Positions 7,507-13,752 of a DNA stretch of 19,327 nucleotides are shown piece after piece. Every line of letters starts with the position of its first letter. Within the stretch, counting starts at the first letter, position 1. Both the position numbers and the translations under genes were made by a program. The notes under the pieces were generated by a model. The model was not told where the DNA came from. It worked only from the letters and a program-made list of their open reading frames with translations, and did no database searches. The DNA comes from Desulfobulbaceae bacterium UBA5611 (GTDB lineage Bacteria; Desulfobacterota; Desulfobulbia; Desulfobulbales; Desulfocapsaceae), in contig DIKT01000074.1 in the NCBI GenBank assembly GCA_002424635.1, positions 1 through 19,327 of the forward strand, read 5' to 3'.

Positions 7507-9069
7507 CTATTCCCTCTTCAGCATAGGCAAAGGGAGGTGGTTTGCTGATTTTTTGATATTAAGCTTAGCCATCCGGGCGCGCAAGGTACTGCGATCAAGG
7601 CCGAGGATTTCCGCCGCACTGTTTTTGCCGCTTACTTTCCATCTCGTCTGCTCCAGAACCTGCAGGATATAGTCTCGCTCAACGGCATCCAGCGTCTTTG
7701 TGCCGATCCGTAAATTATGGCCCGGATTCTTGAGCTCATCGACCAAATGCAGCTTAGGCCCCGACGAGTTAATCACGGCCCGTTCAAGGACATTTTCCAA
7801 TTCCCTGACATTGCCGGCCCAGTGATAATTCTGCAAGGCCGTCATTACCGCAGCCGGAACACTGTCAATTTTCTTGCCCAACCGCGCCGCAATCTTTTTG
7901 ACGTAAAAATCCACCAGTATGGGGATGTCATCCAGATGATCGCGCAGCGGCGGCATGGTAATCGGAAAAATATTTAACCGATACCAGAGATCTTCCCGAA
8001 AACGACCCTGCACCACCTCTTCTTCCAGATTACGATTGGTAGCGGCAATAATACGGGTATTGACCTTGATGGTCTGCGAACTCCCTAACCGTTCAAACTC
8101 TCCATCCTGGAGAACTCGCAGGAGTTTGGCCTGCAACTCCAACGGAAGTTCGCCAATCTCATCCAGGAAAAGGGTGGCGCCATCGGCCACTTCAAAGCGG
8201 CCCAGATGCCTGGACATCGAGCCGGTGAACGCACCTTTCTCATGACCGAACAATTCGCTTTCAATAAGATTGGCCGGCAGGGTCGCGCAGTTTACTTTTA
8301 CCAGAGCTTTCTTTTTGCGCAGACTCAGGGCATGGATCGCACGAGCGGCCAACTCTTTGCCGGTGCCCGTTTCCCCCAAAATCAGCGTAGTGGTATCACT
8401 GGCGGCAATCTGCTCAATTTTATAGAGTACATATTTGAGGCCATCACTTTGACCGATAATTTGCTCATGATTATAGCCCAGCTTGATGTCGCCCTGCAGA
8501 TAGCCGCGTTCCGCTTCAAGCTGCCCCTGCAGCTTTTCGATCTTGGCCAGCGCAATGTCAGCGGCCTGTTTTCTTTTATCAGCTTCTATTCTGGCCTCGT
8601 TCAGTTCAAGCGTCCGTTGCTCCACCAGTTTCTCCAGCTTTCTTTTCTGCATTTCCCGCTCAGTCACATCAGTAATGGCCAGCAGAATCAATGACGTCTG
8701 GCTGGGCATCGTGTAGATGTGTTTGGCATGCACCTGCATAATTTTCAGGCCGATAGTCTTGAATCTATGCTCAATCTCAAAGTCAATCACTTCTGAATGT
8801 TTAGAAAGAATCTCCTCCAGTAGTTTTTTAAGTTCCGGAATAGTCCACTGTCCATTATCCAGATCATAAATCAACACCCCTTCTGTCTCATCAGGTTTGA
8901 TTTTATAGGTCTGATAAAAAAAACGATTAGCCTTTACTACTTGCAAGTCGGCATTAAGGACTACTAAAGGTTCACGGACTGAACCCATGAGGTTATCAAA
9001 CACCTCATCGCCGGGTTGGACCTGAGATACAAATTCAACGGGATTCTTAATACTAAGATCAATTTTCAT
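7507..9069 (-). CDS. PAS - coiled coil - sigma54 AAA+ - Fis-type HTH transcriptional activator (bEBP)
   Basis: 520 residues. The N-terminal PAS domain (about 22-137) contains DNGQWTIPELKKLLEEIL, a signature of the PAS subtype found in CheB/CheR-fused and related kinases (PAS_10-like). A coiled coil (about 138-195) leads to the AAA+ domain: Walker A GETGTGKE (232-239), GAFTGS (279-284), Walker B LFLDEIGE, and a Fis-type HTH with LGLDRSTLRARMAKLNI. There is no REC domain, so it probably responds to a signal bound by its own PAS. Residues from about 190 onward align gap-free with the REC-bEBP at 1264-2790 and the recognition helix is the same; only the sensor halves differ. The ATG at 9069 has AGGTAG about 8 nt upstream. 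It is divergent from the sigma54-promoted DUF3309 genes, whose promoter is the nearest plausible target. Confidence 0.92.
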   Translation of the reverse strand: MKIDLSIKNPVEFVSQVQPGDEVFDNLMGSVREPLVVLNADLQVVKANRFFYQTYKIKPDETEGVLIYDLDNGQWTIPELKKLLEEILSKHSEVIDFEIEHRFKTIGLKIMQVHAKHIYTMPSQTSLILLAITDVTEREMQKRKLEKLVEQRTLELNEARIEADKRKQAADIALAKIEKLQGQLEAERGYLQGDIKLGYNHEQIIGQSDGLKYVLYKIEQIAASDTTTLILGETGTGKELAARAIHALSLRKKKALVKVNCATLPANLIESELFGHEKGAFTGSMSRHLGRFEVADGATLFLDEIGELPLELQAKLLRVLQDGEFERLGSSQTIKVNTRIIAATNRNLEEEVVQGRFREDLWYRLNIFPITMPPLRDHLDDIPILVDFYVKKIAARLGKKIDSVPAAVMTALQNYHWAGNVRELENVLERAVINSSGPKLHLVDELKNPGHNLRIGTKTLDAVERDYILQVLEQTRWKVSGKNSAAEILGLDRSTLRARMAKLNIKKSANHLPLPMLKRE

Positions 9070-9286
9070 TATTTGCTACCTCAGGTACTCATCAGAAAAT
9101 TTACGCTGAAGCCTTATCAACTTTCCATCTGCTTGATCACTAGAAACACAAATAATCCTATCATATCCAAATTTTGAATTACAGAGATTTCACTCCGTCT
9201 GGTTTGCAGCAAGCCGACCTCAGTAAAACTGATTCGGCCAACATCCTGATGTTACGCCTCATTTAAATATATATATATAAAAAATA

Positions 9287-9317
9287 TGTCATATATAACC
9301 ACTGGTTGGATGTCACC
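9287..9317 (+). promoter_or_regulatory. Putative enhancer (bEBP site) upstream of the DUF3309 sigma54 promoter
   Basis: GTCATATATAACCACTGGT at 9288-9306 matches 15839-15857, upstream of the TPS sigma54 promoter, at 17 of 19 bases. TGTCATATATAACC (9287-9300) approximates the palindrome GGTCATATATGACC. A poorer copy keeping GGT...ACC ends (9304-9317) follows at a 17-bp step, the same step as in the TPS copy. It lies about 145 nt upstream of the predicted start site, a usual distance for bEBP enhancers. Binding by the neighbouring bEBPs is inferred. Confidence 0.5.
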
Positions 9318-9415
9318 ATTTAGCCTGGGCTCTGACTGACCTGCCGGTCTTTATTTTTTCAGTTATTTACTAATAAAAATAAAAGGATAGATCACAAGCA
9401 GACGCTATCTTTTAG

Positions 9416-9432
9416 TTGGCATAAAGATTGCA
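9416..9432 (+). promoter_or_regulatory. Sigma54 (-24/-12) promoter for the DUF3309 genes
   Basis: TTGGCATAAAGATTGCA matches the sigma54 consensus (T/C)TGGCACGNNNNTTGC(A/T), with GG (9418-9419) and GC (9430-9431) separated by exactly 10 nt. Transcription should start near 9443 and run into the two DUF3309-type reading frames. Confidence 0.8.
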
Positions 9433-9559
9433 CAGATAAGTTGACCGACATTTGGTTGGGGCAATGAAAGAAGGGATAAATTTGGGATTCAGAGCCATTA
9501 AAAGGAGCGGCTAAGCCCAATCGGGCCAGGATTAACATAATTTTAAAGGAGGAGAAATC

Positions 9560-9604
9560 ATGTCTATAGGCACCATCCTGCTCATCATTGTGATATTAGC
9601 GTAA
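9560..9604 (+). pseudogene. Truncated DUF3309 copy (14 codons), remnant or leader peptide
   Basis: AAAGGAGGAGAAATC precedes an ATG that encodes MSIGTILLIIVILA and then TAA. The peptide corresponds almost exactly to the first 14 residues of the full DUF3309 protein at 9758 (MPIGTILLIILILA), and the ribosome-binding sites are alike. After the stop no frame resembles the rest of the family. It is either a degraded tandem duplicate or a short translated leader of the downstream gene. The strong Shine-Dalgarno and the upstream sigma54 promoter suggest it is still translated. Confidence 0.55.
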
Positions 9605-9694
9605 GTTTTTTCAATTACAGAAATTCTTAAACCAGAGACCAGCTGCTATCGTAATAATTTAACATTCGGCAACATAATATTGAAGGTATTGTAT

Positions 9695-9750
9695 CTGCTC
9701 AAGAGAGCAGTTGACCTTCGATCCTGACGTTCCCATCAACTAAGCGAAGG
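9695..9750 (+). promoter_or_regulatory. Two leader hairpins, the second covering part of the DUF3309 ribosome-binding site
   Basis: CTGCTC-AAGA-GAGCAG (9695-9710) is a perfect 6-bp stem with a tetraloop. CCTTCG (9715-9720) is complementary to CGAAGG (9745-9750), which overlaps the start of the AAGGAGG Shine-Dalgarno of the gene at 9758. Pairing would partly mask ribosome access. The 24-nt loop makes it weak, so a regulatory role is only a suggestion. Confidence 0.3.
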
Positions 9751-9757
9751 AGGAATC

Positions 9758-9916
9758 ATGCCAATAGGAACAATCTTACTCATAATTCTCATCTTGGCGC
9801 TTGTCGGCTTAATCCCAATCTGGCCTTATAGTCGTGGCTGGGGATATGGGCCAAGTGGCGGTATTGGGCTGATAGTGTTGATCATTGTGATTCTGCTTCT
9901 ACTTGGTAAAATTTGA
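9758..9916 (+). CDS. DUF3309 family small membrane protein
   Basis: 52 residues starting at an ATG 5 nt after AAGGAGG. The sequence has two hydrophobic stretches (about 4-21 and 36-50) around a conserved centre, IPIWPYSRGWGYGPSGG, which is the hallmark of the DUF3309 family. The length is normal for the family. The function of DUF3309 is not known to me; it is expected to sit in the inner membrane as a hairpin. It lies downstream of a sigma54 promoter and of a 14-codon truncated twin, and is followed about 150 nt later by a terminator, so it forms its own short transcription unit. Confidence 0.88.
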   Translation: MPIGTILLIILILALVGLIPIWPYSRGWGYGPSGGIGLIVLIIVILLLLGKI

Positions 9917-10066
9917 CTAACGCCTGACAATAATCATCCGCCCCATTCTCGTGCAAGATACGGCACTGATCAGGCAAGCCGCTCAGTCTTAAGGATGTGT
10001 CGATCCGGTGTTATCTGGTCTCAGATCGCAGGTCAAAATTGCCCGCTGGTTATGAAGAAAACTGTC

Positions 10067-10101
10067 AAGCCGATACAGAGTAACTTTGTATCGGCTTTTT
10101 T
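10067..10101 (+). terminator. Intrinsic terminator between DUF3309 and the L,D-transpeptidase gene
   Basis: AAGCCGATAC (10067-10076) pairs perfectly with GTATCGGCTT (10088-10097) across an 11-nt loop, with six T residues at 10096-10101. It is oriented for the + strand DUF3309 transcript, but lies 8 nt beyond the stop of the convergent minus-strand gene and probably acts in both directions. Confidence 0.85.
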
Positions 10102-10108
10102 ATGTGAT

Positions 10109-10990
10109 TCAATGCCGAACGGCTCCGGAGGCAACCTGTGCGGGCAGTGGCTGGCTCACGGTCTGCCGGTGCGCGTTTTCTTCGACGTCATACGATGCGA
10201 AGACTTCGTGGGTCAACCTCGTTTCCGGCAGCACATAGACAATCCCATCCGTCCCGGTAAAAGCCGGGCGCACCACCTTCTCGAAAAACTCCGCCGGAAC
10301 ATTGATGCAGCCATAAGAGATACGGTTGTCGAGCGGTGTCGCAGTGGCCAACCGCTGCAGGCGGCGCTCCTCGGGTTTGGCCGTGATCACCGGATGCATG
10401 GAAATGGCGCCATCGTAGTCCACCCAGAGAATTTCCTTGCCGCGCAGATTGCGGTCCAGGGCGGCCACGAAGCGACCGGCCGGCGTCGTCCGCTCCTGGG
10501 GACGGATGGTCGACAACGGCCGGTCGCCGATACCGGGAACGGCATCATCACCCAGCGCCAGGCCGAGCAGCGCCGGGGCTGCGCCGCGGAGCCGCCCGTC
10601 CGCAGCGAAGACAAAGACCCTGGCGTCCGTCTTATCGACAATCGCGAACGGCATACTGCGATTGTCGCCCGAATCGACGACCCAATCCGCCACATGCCGG
10701 ACCTTGCGCGACGCATGTTCCTGCTCGAAGTTCGCCCGTTGGGGACGATGTAACATTAGAGGTTGCATTTCCATGGTGGATGGCACTGCTGAGCCTTCAT
10801 GGGCAGACAACGGACGGCTCAGGGTGGACAAGGGCGCAGCGGCGTCATCCGCTGCAGATGCTTGGTGGGAGGTAAAACTGACGGCCAGCAGGCCAAAGCA
10901 GAGTCCTTTGGCTATGATTGCCGCGACCGAACGCAAGTGCGGCATCATTATCAATGGACGCAGACCGATTCTCTTTCTCTTTGTTGTCAT
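10109..10990 (-). CDS. L,D-transpeptidase family protein (YkuD domain), exported
   Basis: 293 residues from the ATG at 10990. A hydrophobic segment near residues 21-39, ending SHQASA, looks like a signal peptide with a long basic leader. The YkuD catalytic signature is present: H199 in ISMHP and ISYGCIN with catalytic Cys228. Such enzymes cross-link peptidoglycan stems or attach proteins to them in the periplasm. The frame also opens at a TTG at 11029, but that codon sits inside a hairpin, and M15/M16 (10948) is another option; none has a clear Shine-Dalgarno. The gene follows the TPS exoprotein gene on the same strand and may belong to its regulon. A palindrome related to the putative enhancer overlaps the chosen start codon. 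Confidence 0.85.
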   Translation of the reverse strand: MTTKRKRIGLRPLIMMPHLRSVAAIIAKGLCFGLLAVSFTSHQASAADDAAAPLSTLSRPLSAHEGSAVPSTMEMQPLMLHRPQRANFEQEHASRKVRHVADWVVDSGDNRSMPFAIVDKTDARVFVFAADGRLRGAAPALLGLALGDDAVPGIGDRPLSTIRPQERTTPAGRFVAALDRNLRGKEILWVDYDGAISMHPVITAKPEERRLQRLATATPLDNRISYGCINVPAEFFEKVVRPAFTGTDGIVYVLPETRLTHEVFASYDVEENAHRQTVSQPLPAQVASGAVRH

Positions 10991-10998
10991 ATATGATT
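10985..10998. promoter_or_regulatory. Palindrome related to the putative enhancer, at the L,D-transpeptidase start
   Basis: TGTCATATATGATT contains the perfect 10-bp palindrome TCATATATGA and matches GGTCATATATGACC at 11 of 14 positions. It overlaps the ATG at 10990. If it is an operator it would suit repression or a downstream start at 10948. It could also be chance in AT-rich sequence. Confidence 0.25.
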
Positions 10999-11011
10999 GT
11001 CCGAACCACAG

Positions 11012-11035
11012 AAAATCAAGCCTGCCCAAGCAGGC
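11012..11035 (-). terminator. Candidate terminator at the end of the TPS operon
   Basis: On the minus strand GCCTGC-TTGG-GCAGGC (11035-11020) forms a perfect 6-bp stem with a tetraloop, followed by TTGATTTT (11019-11012). The T-run is interrupted, so termination may be partial, leaving some read-through into the L,D-transpeptidase gene. Confidence 0.45.
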
Positions 11036-11067
11036 AACCGGGCCGACCGGTCTTGCAACCTTCCGCA

Positions 11068-11157
11068 GCCGATCTCCATCGGCAGTTTCACTCGTCTACA
11101 ATACCACAGTTGGCCCCGGCACGCCTCTTCTTATCACTCAACGGGCAGGGGCCAACT
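11068..11157. repeat. Inverted repeats downstream of the TPS exoprotein gene
   Basis: AGTTGGCCCC (11108-11117) and GGGGCCAACT (11148-11157) are perfect 10-bp inverted repeats 30 nt apart, starting 5 nt after the tpsA stop. GCCGAT-CTCC-ATCGGC (11068-11083) is a second perfect hairpin. Neither has a T-run on the minus strand; they may protect the 3' end of the message or pause polymerase. Confidence 0.6.
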
Positions 11158-11161
11158 ATTC

Positions 11162-13690
11162 TTAATTGCGGTCAACTTTGCGCGGACGAATGGGCGGTGC
11201 GTAGACCGGCGGCGGCTCGGGCGGAGCCACTATGACCGGTGGCGGCGGTGGCGGGGCCAGTTGCGCCTCGGTCAACTGGGTGACCGGTATCAGTACGCCC
11301 GTCCCGATCACATTGAGATCCAGATCTTCTACCTGCGGTATCACGGGCACAATTAAAACCGGTGGTACGATCGGCGGTAACACGGGCACCACGACAACGG
11401 GTGTCGGCGTCGGTGTTGGTGCCGGTGTCGGTGTCGGGGTCGGGGTCGGGGTCGGCGTTGGAGTCGGCGTCGGCTCTGGGGTCGGCGTCGGCTCTGGGGT
11501 CGGCGTCGGCTCTGGTGTCGGCTCTGGTGTCGGCTCTGGTAGCACTGCGGTGATATTCCCGGTTGTTATATTCCCACTAGCCCCACAGCAAGGAGTCGCG
11601 AAGGCAAAGTTGGCGGCGTCCGCACCACCAAGGGTATAGCCGCTAAAGGTGATTACTTTGTCGGTTCCTACATCCGCGGTATCGAAATTGGCAGTACCAG
11701 TGCCTTCCAAGGTGACGCCGATGGGGTCACCTTTCAATCCTTCGAGGGTTGCCGTCGTCTTGCCGTCGTAAACCTTATCTCCCCCATCCGGGAACACCAG
11801 CATATATTGAGTCAGCGTAGCGCCCTCGGTCAAGGTAAAGTTCGTCGCATAATTTGTCGGCGCTGTATAAGATACCGGATTGTAATAAATGGTGACTGGT
11901 GCCACCACGACTGCAGCTTTAGGGGTATCAGGAGCAAAGTTCACGGTGCCACCGGCAACCCCCGGTCCAGAACCATTATTTCCGGCACTCAGCACCAGGC
12001 CTTCAGCCAAGCCGAGACTCTGACCAGCAATAGCGCTGCCGCGGGTCAACGCCATGGCCGCAGCCACGTTGACATCATGGCCGGCACACAGAGTAATGTT
12101 GCCATCGACCGTCGCCATGGGCGCAGCGACGTTAATATCATTTCCGGCGGCCAATAAAACGCTGCCGTTAGTAGTTCGAATATCCGCATCCACGTTGATA
12201 TTGCCGCCTACGGCACACACCGAAAAGTTGCCTCCGGTGGTAGTAATCGGCCCACCCACGTTTACATCGCGACCGGCAGTCCAGGTAATACTTCCATCAG
12301 TAGTCGTAACGCCCGTCACGCTCGCCGCCACCGTTATATCACGGCCGGCATTCGCTACCAGACTTCCCTTGTTGGCGGTAATAGCCGCGTCAATATTCAC
12401 GTCCCGCTCGGCATTCAAGGTCAAGGTTGTCGCCGTCAACCAGGTGAGCGCATCTTTGACGAAGATATCGCCGTTGCCATCTTTTGTCGCATAAAGATTA
12501 GTTGCCGTGTTAGTTCCGATTTCCGTACTGATGGTGATATTGTTATTAGCCAGCAAGGTGACGAGGGCGCCAACGGTGATGTCGGGAGCTGAGCCGCCAA
12601 TGTAGAAGTCGTACGGATCGATCAGCCAGCTGCCGGTCAGCCCCAGAGATGCGTCGGTGGTGATCTTAGCGCTGTCGGCGACCTTGACCTGCGCCGCCGA
12701 GGTTTCAATGAAGCCGCCATCCCCGCCCTTGGGGGCCGAGGCATCCAGCGTACCGTCGATGTTGACGGTGCCGGCTTGCATATCGCCCATGAGCATGATC
12801 GTGCCGTTATGGTTCTCGATGGTCTGGGCCTGGATTACACCGGTGTTGTTCACCGCACTCTGCAGGAGGTTTCCAGCCGACCGGGCGGTCAACAATACTT
12901 GTCCGCCATCGGCCCGGATCAGGCCGCCGTTCTGGGCCAGGGCGTTGACCGCACCCTGGTCCACCGTAACATTAAGTAGACCGTCCCCGGCCACATCAAG
13001 GGTGACGCCGCTACCGGCCGCGAGTGCCACCGTGCCGAGCCTGGCCGATATGATGCCTTCATTGCTGACGTTAGCACCGAGCAGGGCCACATAGCCGCCG
13101 TCGGCATTGATCGAGCCCTGGTTGAGGACCGTCCCATTACCACCACTGGTCAACTGGTATCTGCCGGCCATGAAATCGCTGTCGGTGATGCCGAGGGTGG
13201 AGGCTACCAGCCCGCCCACGTTTACTTGCGCCCCCTGACCGAACAGGATGCCGTTCGGATTCAGCAGAAAAACTTGGCCGTTGGCCGTCAGACTGCCCTG
13301 GATGCTCGAAGGATCTGCGCCCAAGACCCGGTTGAGGGCTACCGAGTTGCTGTCCGGCTGCACAAAACGGACTGATTCTGTCTGGCCGATATCGAAGCTC
13401 TGCCAGTTGATCGCCGCATTCGACGTCGACTGGGTGATAGTGGTGCTGCCCGCACCACTGCTGATAGCAGCGTCACCTGCCGAGACGACGCCGCCGGCAG
13501 GCAAGGCATAGGCGTTCGTTGCCAATGATATCAGCGCGGGAATTGTCAAGGCGGTCACGGCCAAGAGCGCACCCCTTGCCACTACAGTGGCACCGGCTGA
13601 CGATTTCTTGCCAGCGCTTTTGGCTTTTTCGGAAACGGCGACATAAGTGCCGGTCCTGTTATTCCAGATCAATCGGTAAATGCGGTTCAT
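11162..13690 (-). CDS. TpsA exoprotein: two-partner-secreted filamentous hemagglutinin-like protein
   Basis: 842 residues. It begins with an extended signal peptide region (MNRIYRLIWNNRTGTYVAVS) and a hydrophobic core ending near YALPAGG. The TPS secretion domain (about 62-180) has AINWQSFDIG, NSVALNRV and NPNGILFGQGAQVNVGG. A beta-helical body follows, including about six repeats of roughly 24 residues centred on GRDVNV/GNDINV (about 428-560). Residues about 638-716 (KVYDGKTTATL...GNITA) resemble an MBG/YDG domain. The end is low-complexity Pro/Thr/Glu and then Pro/Val-rich (717-842). TpsB, encoded 62 nt upstream, should export it to the surface. The start is supported by GGAGTG upstream. 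For an FHA-type protein it is short. Cys is sparse but includes a CC pair (701-702). An adhesin or matrix role is plausible, with no known receptor. Confidence 0.92.
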   Translation of the reverse strand: MNRIYRLIWNNRTGTYVAVSEKAKSAGKKSSAGATVVARGALLAVTALTIPALISLATNAYALPAGGVVSAGDAAISSGAGSTTITQSTSNAAINWQSFDIGQTESVRFVQPDSNSVALNRVLGADPSSIQGSLTANGQVFLLNPNGILFGQGAQVNVGGLVASTLGITDSDFMAGRYQLTSGGNGTVLNQGSINADGGYVALLGANVSNEGIISARLGTVALAAGSGVTLDVAGDGLLNVTVDQGAVNALAQNGGLIRADGGQVLLTARSAGNLLQSAVNNTGVIQAQTIENHNGTIMLMGDMQAGTVNIDGTLDASAPKGGDGGFIETSAAQVKVADSAKITTDASLGLTGSWLIDPYDFYIGGSAPDITVGALVTLLANNNITISTEIGTNTATNLYATKDGNGDIFVKDALTWLTATTLTLNAERDVNIDAAITANKGSLVANAGRDITVAASVTGVTTTDGSITWTAGRDVNVGGPITTTGGNFSVCAVGGNINVDADIRTTNGSVLLAAGNDINVAAPMATVDGNITLCAGHDVNVAAAMALTRGSAIAGQSLGLAEGLVLSAGNNGSGPGVAGGTVNFAPDTPKAAVVVAPVTIYYNPVSYTAPTNYATNFTLTEGATLTQYMLVFPDGGDKVYDGKTTATLEGLKGDPIGVTLEGTGTANFDTADVGTDKVITFSGYTLGGADAANFAFATPCCGASGNITTGNITAVLPEPTPEPTPEPTPTPEPTPTPEPTPTPTPTPTPTPTPTPAPTPTPTPVVVVPVLPPIVPPVLIVPVIPQVEDLDLNVIGTGVLIPVTQLTEAQLAPPPPPPVIVAPPEPPPVYAPPIRPRKVDRN
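11399..11542 (-). repeat. Low-complexity tandem repeats encoding the Pro/Thr/Glu tail of TpsA
   Basis: On the + strand an 18-bp unit, GTCGGCGTCGGCTCTGGG, occurs three times in a row (11463-11516, last base varying), followed by two copies of GTCGGCTCTGGT (11517-11540). A run of 6-bp GTCGGN units precedes them (11399-11462). They encode EPTP and TP repeats. All unit lengths are multiples of three, so copy-number change by slippage would keep the frame. Confidence 0.9.
12011..12410 (-). repeat. Degenerate beta-helix repeats in TpsA
   Basis: About six protein-level repeats of roughly 24 residues with a core of A-G-[RNH]-D-[VI]-[NT]-V, such as AGRDITVAAS, AGRDVNVGGP, AGNDINVAAP and AGHDVNVAAA. 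They are typical of right-handed beta-helix shafts of TPS exoproteins. DNA conservation is lower than protein conservation, so the repeats are not recent. Confidence 0.7.
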
Positions 13691-13752
13691 TTTGTCACTC
13701 CATTAGTTCATTAAAATACTTGAGAAGCACGTGTTCGTTTCGCTCACCCTGC

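Larger units (their letters stand above)
9070..9559. other. Divergent regulatory region between the bEBP and DUF3309 genes
   Basis: 490 nt without a supportable gene. From left to right it holds the leader of the minus-strand bEBP, an AT-rich alternating tract (about 9262-9285), a putative enhancer (9287-9317), a sigma54 promoter (9416-9432) and a leader of about 115 nt with a small GCCC-AATC-GGGC hairpin (9515-9526). A 16-codon ORF at 9464-9514 lacks a convincing ribosome-binding site. Confidence 0.7.

Noticed and set aside
9464..9514. 16-codon ORF MKEGINLGFRAIKRSG just after the predicted sigma54 start
   Set aside because: Only a weak GGTTGGGG precedes it and nothing resembles the sequence, so it is probably chance.
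10148..10163. TGGCTCACGGTCTGCC, a -24/-12-like spacing match on the + strand
   Set aside because: Inside the L,D-transpeptidase coding region, poor at the -12 element (CTGC rather than TTGC), and no downstream + strand gene.
9995..10753. 252-codon ORF on the + strand
   Set aside because: Antisense to the L,D-transpeptidase with its intact ISYGCIN motif, and it runs through the terminator at 10067-10101.
10991..11029. N-terminal extension of the L,D-transpeptidase to TTG at 11029
   Set aside because: The codon lies within a perfect hairpin (11020-11035) and the added residues are not part of a signal peptide.
11232..12494. ORFs opposite tpsA, including a Gly/Val repeat ORF
   Set aside because: They are the complement of the Pro/Thr repeats and beta-helix of TpsA, and no ribosome-binding sites were seen.
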